Of a stretch of DNA of 8,277 nucleotides, positions 5,362 through 8,277 are shown one piece after another. Source of the DNA: Actinomycetes bacterium (GTDB lineage Bacteria > Actinomycetota > Actinomycetes > Propionibacteriales > Propionibacteriaceae); contig JAEYUH010000019.1 in NCBI GenBank assembly GCA_023432725.1, positions 1-8,277 of the forward strand, written 5' to 3'. The position numbers and the translations under genes are program-made. Numbering within the stretch: the first letter of the stretch is position 1; each line of letters opens with the position of its first letter. The notes under the pieces are model-generated. The model did no database searches. It was not told the origin of the DNA and was given only the letters and a program-made list of their open reading frames with translations.

Positions 5362-5635
5362 CGGTCGGCCTGCCGAGCAACCGCGAGCGAAGCCGGTGGA
5401 GTTGCGGCATCAGGCCGTAGATGACGATCGGCACGGCGATCGTGGCGAGGACGAGGGTGCGCAGGACGGGGTGCTGGTTCGCCAGCATGGGCCCGATCAG
5501 AAGGTTGAGGACCGTCAGCGTGGGGAACACGGCGATCCAGATCATGAGCGCGAGTTCGTGCTTGTTGAGCGGTCGCAACGGCTGCCGCCGGTCGCGCTGG
5601 CCACTCTCGGGCGTGCTCGTTCCTGCTGTGGGCAT
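5354..5635 (-). CDS. Small membrane protein with two membrane spans, function unknown
   Basis: 93 residues: a polar, charged N-terminus (1-27), two membrane spans (about 28-51 and 58-77) joined by a short loop, and a basic C-terminus (RLRSRLLGR). The core (WIAVFPTLTVLNLLIGPML, then HPVLRTLVLATIAVPI and YGLMPQLHRL) resembles, from memory, the C-terminal membrane region found behind antibiotic-biosynthesis monooxygenase (ABM) domains in actinobacteria. Here the ABM domain is absent, so it may be a free-standing version of that module. The start ATG 5635 is supported by AGGAGA (5641-5646) 5 bases upstream. It is divergent from the LuxR-family regulator, with 179 bases between starts, and convergent with the DUF4230-like gene. 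The divergent layout makes control by that regulator possible, but nothing in the sequence shows it. Confidence 0.8.
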   Translation of the reverse strand: MPTAGTSTPESGQRDRRQPLRPLNKHELALMIWIAVFPTLTVLNLLIGPMLANQHPVLRTLVLATIAVPIVIYGLMPQLHRLRSRLLGRPTAG

Positions 5636-5814
5636 GGGGCTCTCCTAGGGTTCGGTCCCGATCAGGACGTCGTCGGTGTTTGCACCCCGAACTCTTCCTC
5701 CGCCCGCGCAGCCTTGCCCACGGTTGTTGCTGTTACCGGGAACGATGGGTCTGGAAGGTCCATGGTCCACAGTGCTCATGGTGGTTGGCGGGGTGGGGCT
5801 CTAGTGTCGCCGAC
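5636..5814. promoter_or_regulatory. Divergent intergenic region between the 93-residue gene and the LuxR-family gene
   Basis: It should hold promoters for both genes. Visible elements are a direct repeat GGTCC-AT-GGTCC (5757-5768), CCATG (5760-5764) facing CATGG (5777-5781) across 12 bases, and the short palindrome TCGG-TC-CCGA (5652-5661). None is long enough to be called an operator with confidence. No clear promoter was found for the minus-strand gene. Confidence 0.3.
5802..5807 (+). promoter_or_regulatory. Candidate -10 element of the LuxR-family regulator (leaderless)
   Basis: TAGTGT, a good actinobacterial -10 sequence, lies 7 bases before the GTG at 5815. No ribosome site is present, so the mRNA would start at or beside the GTG. 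No clear -35 box was found at 16-18 bases upstream. Confidence 0.4.
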
Positions 5815-8277
5815 GTGACCGTGCCGAATGCCAGGGGGCCGGGTGGCGCGGGTGCGCCCGGGCCGATGGGCACGGAGGCTGTCTCCAGCTCGTTGCTCGA
5901 GAGCAAGCTGCGTCTTCCGCGGCTGCCCACCCGCCCGCTGGCGCGCGCCCACCTCTCGAGCCTCCTGGACGCAGGGAGTCTGGTGCCGCTCACCCTGGTC
6001 GCGGCGCCTCCCGGCTACGGGAAGACCACGCTGGTCGCCTCCTGGCTGGCCGGGCGGACCCCGGCTGGGCGCTTCGCGTGGCTGTCGCTCGGTGAAAGCG
6101 AGAGAGAGCCGACGAGGTTCTGGACCTACCTCCTCACCGCCGTCGAGCGCGCCTGCCCCGGGACCGCGGTGCGGGCGCTCGCCCAGCTCCAGACGGGAGT
6201 CGACGCCGCTGTCGGAGAGCTCCTCAACGAGCTGAGCGTCCTGCCGGACGACCTCACCGTGGTCCTCGACGACTACCACCTGTGCGACTGCCCGGCGGTC
6301 CGGGCCGGGATGACCCTTCTTCTCGACCACCTCCCCCCGCAGTTGCACCTGGTCATCATCGCCAGGGCTGACCCGAACCTGCCCCTGTCCACCCTGCGCG
6401 CGCGAGGTGAACTGCTCGAGGTCAGGGCCAGCGATCTGCGCTTCACGAGCGGCGAGTCCGCGACCTACCTGAACGAGATCAACGGGCTCGACCTGGACGC
6501 CACGTCCGTCGCGGCGCTCGACCAGCGCACCGAGGGGTGGGCTGCGGCGATCCAGCTGGCCGCCCTCTCGCTGCGCGGCCGCCCCGACAGGGCCGGGTTC
6601 ATCGCTGAGTTCGCCGGCGACGACCGCTTCGTCCTCGACTACCTCGCCGACGAGGTGCTCGGCCGGGTCACCGGGCGGACCCGCCGGTTCCTCCTGCAGA
6701 CCTCCATCCTCGGGCGGCTCACCGGACCGCTGTGCGACGCCGTGACCGCAGCCACGGACGGCCGCGCGATGCTGGAGTCCCTGGAGCGGCAGAACCTCTT
6801 CCTGATCCCGCTGGACGACCAGCGCCGGTGGTACAGGTATCACCATCTCTTCGCCGACGTGCTCCACGCACACCTGCTCGACGAGATGCCGGACGACGTC
6901 GCGACGCTGCATCGGCGGGCCAGCGACTGGCTCGCCGAACACGGCGATCCCGAGGCTTCGATCGGTCATGCGCTCACCGCCGGCCACACGGACCGGGCAG
7001 CCGACCTTGTCGAGCTGGCCATCCCGCTGTGGCGGCGGCGACGCCGGGAAGCACTGATCCGGCAATGGGTGGACAAGCTCCCGAAGGGCGCCGTGGAAAC
7101 CCGTCCCGTGCTCGCCGTGGGGGTGGTGGGGGCCCTCATGGCCAGCAACGAGTTCGACGGGGTCGAGCGCCGCCTGGAAGCGATCGAGGCCCAGCTCGAG
7201 CACCCGGAAGAGCTGGTGGTCGCCGACCAGTTGGAGTTCGGCAGGATCCCCGCAGTGATCGAGACCTACCGGGCCGCCCTCGCCCTCGTCCGCGGCCGGC
7301 TCGCCGCGACGACGGCGCACGCCGGTGCGGCCCTTGCCCTGGCCGCCGGGGACGACCTGCTGAGCATCGCCGCGGCATCCGCGCTGGCGGGTCTCGCGGC
7401 CTGGGCACAGGGGGACCTCGACACCGCGTACGCCGCCTACGCCGTCTCGGCCGACCAGCTCGGCCGGGCCGGTCATCTGGCCGACGTCCTGGGCTGCACC
7501 ATTGCGCTCGCCGACATCGCGATCGCCCAGGGCCGGCTCGGAGACGCCGGCACGTCGGTGCACAGCGCCCTGGGTGCAGCCGAAGCGGCCGGTGGCCCCG
7601 AACCGGTCCGTGGCACCGCCGACATGTACGTCGCCCTGAGCGTCCTCGACCTCGAGCGCAACGACCTCCCTGCCGCCGCCCGCCACCTGCGGCAGGCCGA
7701 CGAGCTCGGCGAGCGGGCGGCGCTCCCGCAGAACGCCTACCGCTGGCGCGTCGCCCTCGCCCGCCTGCGCGCCGCCGAGGGCGACACGGCGAGCGCCCTC
7801 GACCTCCTCGACGAGGCGGAGCGGGTCTACATCGGCGACTTCTCCCCCGACGTCCAGCCGATAGCCGCCACCCGCGCCCGTGTCCTCGCCGCGACCGGAC
7901 GTACCGCGGAAGCGCTGAACTGGGCGCACCACAGCGGACTTCTCGCCACGGATCCGGCGTCCTACCTGCACGAGTACGCGCAGGTCTCACTCGTTCGGGT
8001 GCACCTGGCCGCCCGGCACGACGACGGTCGTCACCTCGACGACGTCACCGCCCTGCTCGAGCGGCTGGTCAGTGCCGCCGAGGCCGAGGGCCGCCGTGGG
8101 TCGCTGGTCGAGATGCTTGTACTCCTGGCCCGTCTGCGGGAGGCGACCGGCGAACCCGCGGCAGCGCTCGCCGCACTGGAGCGGGCGCTGCGGCTCGCGG
8201 AGCCCGAGGACCACCGCGGCCCGTTCATCGGTGACGGGCCGGCGATCGCCACGATGCTCGCCGCGCTCGGCGAGCGA
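5815..8277 (+). CDS. LAL/MalT-like LuxR-family transcriptional regulator, 3' end outside window
   Basis: The frame is open for 821 codons with no stop and runs off the right edge. Domains: a short G/P/A-rich N-terminus (1-25); LESKLRLPRLPTRPLARAHL (28-47); a STAND-type ATPase with Walker A APPGYGKTT (64-72), AWLSLGESEREPTRFW (about 88-103), Walker B VVLDDYH (149-155) and ARADPNLPLSTLRARGEL (183-200); the TEGWAAAIQLA block (239-249); YRYHHLFADVL (340-350); then Ala-rich TPR-like helical repeats to the edge. LAL proteins bind ATP and usually a small inducer, then activate transcription through a C-terminal LuxR helix-turn-helix. Members are about 880-920 residues, so that domain should lie just outside. 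The GTG start was chosen because the frame opens there, 7 bases after TAGTGT; GTG 5821 and ATG 5866 are alternatives. The ligand and targets are unknown. Confidence 0.92.
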   Translation, partial: MTVPNARGPGGAGAPGPMGTEAVSSSLLESKLRLPRLPTRPLARAHLSSLLDAGSLVPLTLVAAPPGYGKTTLVASWLAGRTPAGRFAWLSLGESEREPTRFWTYLLTAVERACPGTAVRALAQLQTGVDAAVGELLNELSVLPDDLTVVLDDYHLCDCPAVRAGMTLLLDHLPPQLHLVIIARADPNLPLSTLRARGELLEVRASDLRFTSGESATYLNEINGLDLDATSVAALDQRTEGWAAAIQLAALSLRGRPDRAGFIAEFAGDDRFVLDYLADEVLGRVTGRTRRFLLQTSILGRLTGPLCDAVTAATDGRAMLESLERQNLFLIPLDDQRRWYRYHHLFADVLHAHLLDEMPDDVATLHRRASDWLAEHGDPEASIGHALTAGHTDRAADLVELAIPLWRRRRREALIRQWVDKLPKGAVETRPVLAVGVVGALMASNEFDGVERRLEAIEAQLEHPEELVVADQLEFGRIPAVIETYRAALALVRGRLAATTAHAGAALALAAGDDLLSIAAASALAGLAAWAQGDLDTAYAAYAVSADQLGRAGHLADVLGCTIALADIAIAQGRLGDAGTSVHSALGAAEAAGGPEPVRGTADMYVALSVLDLERNDLPAAARHLRQADELGERAALPQNAYRWRVALARLRAAEGDTASALDLLDEAERVYIGDFSPDVQPIAATRARVLAATGRTAEALNWAHHSGLLATDPASYLHEYAQVSLVRVHLAARHDDGRHLDDVTALLERLVSAAEAEGRRGSLVEMLVLLARLREATGEPAAALAALERALRLAEPEDHRGPFIGDGPAIATMLAALGER

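Noticed and set aside
5776..7971. Very long open frame on the minus strand opposite the LuxR-family gene (731 codons)
   Set aside because: It is the antisense shadow of a G+C-rich gene. The plus frame has Walker A, Walker B and all MalT-family blocks, while the minus frame gives low-complexity G/R/E/V-rich protein with no recognisable motif.
6732..8234. 500-codon open frame on the plus strand inside the LuxR-family gene
   Set aside because: It is out of frame with the conserved protein and gives Arg/Pro/Gly-rich sequence typical of a shifted frame in G+C-rich DNA.
1..8277. CRISPR array, tRNA/rRNA genes, insertion sequence ends, integrase or phage genes, toxin-antitoxin pairs
   Set aside because: No regularly spaced repeats, tRNA-like cloverleaf, transposase or integrase motifs, or small paired genes of such types were recognised on either strand.

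Overview
The window comes from a high-GC bacterium. By hand count most lines are about 67-78% G+C, codons usually end in G or C, and several genes seem to start without a ribosome binding site. With the LAL-type LuxR regulator, this points to an actinobacterium (Actinomycetota); the family cannot be decided from the sequence.

Layout, left to right. (1) At 3-1123 (+), the tail of a probable SRPBCC (cyclase/dehydrase-like) protein is followed 14 bases later by a YghA/Gsp39-type short-chain dehydrogenase. (2) At 1133-2469 (-), convergent with the dehydrogenase, is a closed two-gene operon. It encodes a YqcI/YcgG (GntA-like, predicted haem-dependent N-hydroxylase) protein and a DUF1989 / urea-carboxylase-associated protein. 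The two overlap by four bases (GTGA). (3) At 2583-3041 (+), divergent from that operon, is a small membrane-anchored coiled-coil protein. (4) At 3072-4016 (-) is an AEC-family transporter. (5) At 4185-4514 (+), divergent from the transporter, is a small thioredoxin-like protein. (6) At 4678-5298 (+) is a membrane-anchored DUF4230-like protein in DNA of clearly lower G+C. (7) At 5354-5635 (-) is a 93-residue membrane protein with two membrane spans. (8) From 5815 (+) to the right edge runs an LAL/MalT-like LuxR-family regulator. Its ATPase and helical-repeat regions are present; its DNA-binding end lies beyond the window.

How it fits together. The left half looks like stress or accessory functions: an SRPBCC protein, a stress-type dehydrogenase and an anchored coiled-coil protein. 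Two promoter candidates of the GGGTAT/GGGTAA type used by actinobacterial SigB/SigF-like sigma factors flank the 2433-2583 intergenic region in opposite directions. The most interesting unit is the coupled YcgG-DUF1989 pair. Its families have been linked to N-hydroxylation of a guanidino compound (GntA, guanitoxin) and to carboxyguanidine breakdown (DUF1989, CgdAB). Here they stand alone, without other guanitoxin or urea-carboxylase genes in view, so a small uncharacterised pathway on a guanidine-, urea- or amidine-type nitrogen compound is a reasonable hypothesis. No RNA genes, CRISPR arrays, insertion sequences or phage genes were seen, and no gene-free stretch exceeds 300 bases.
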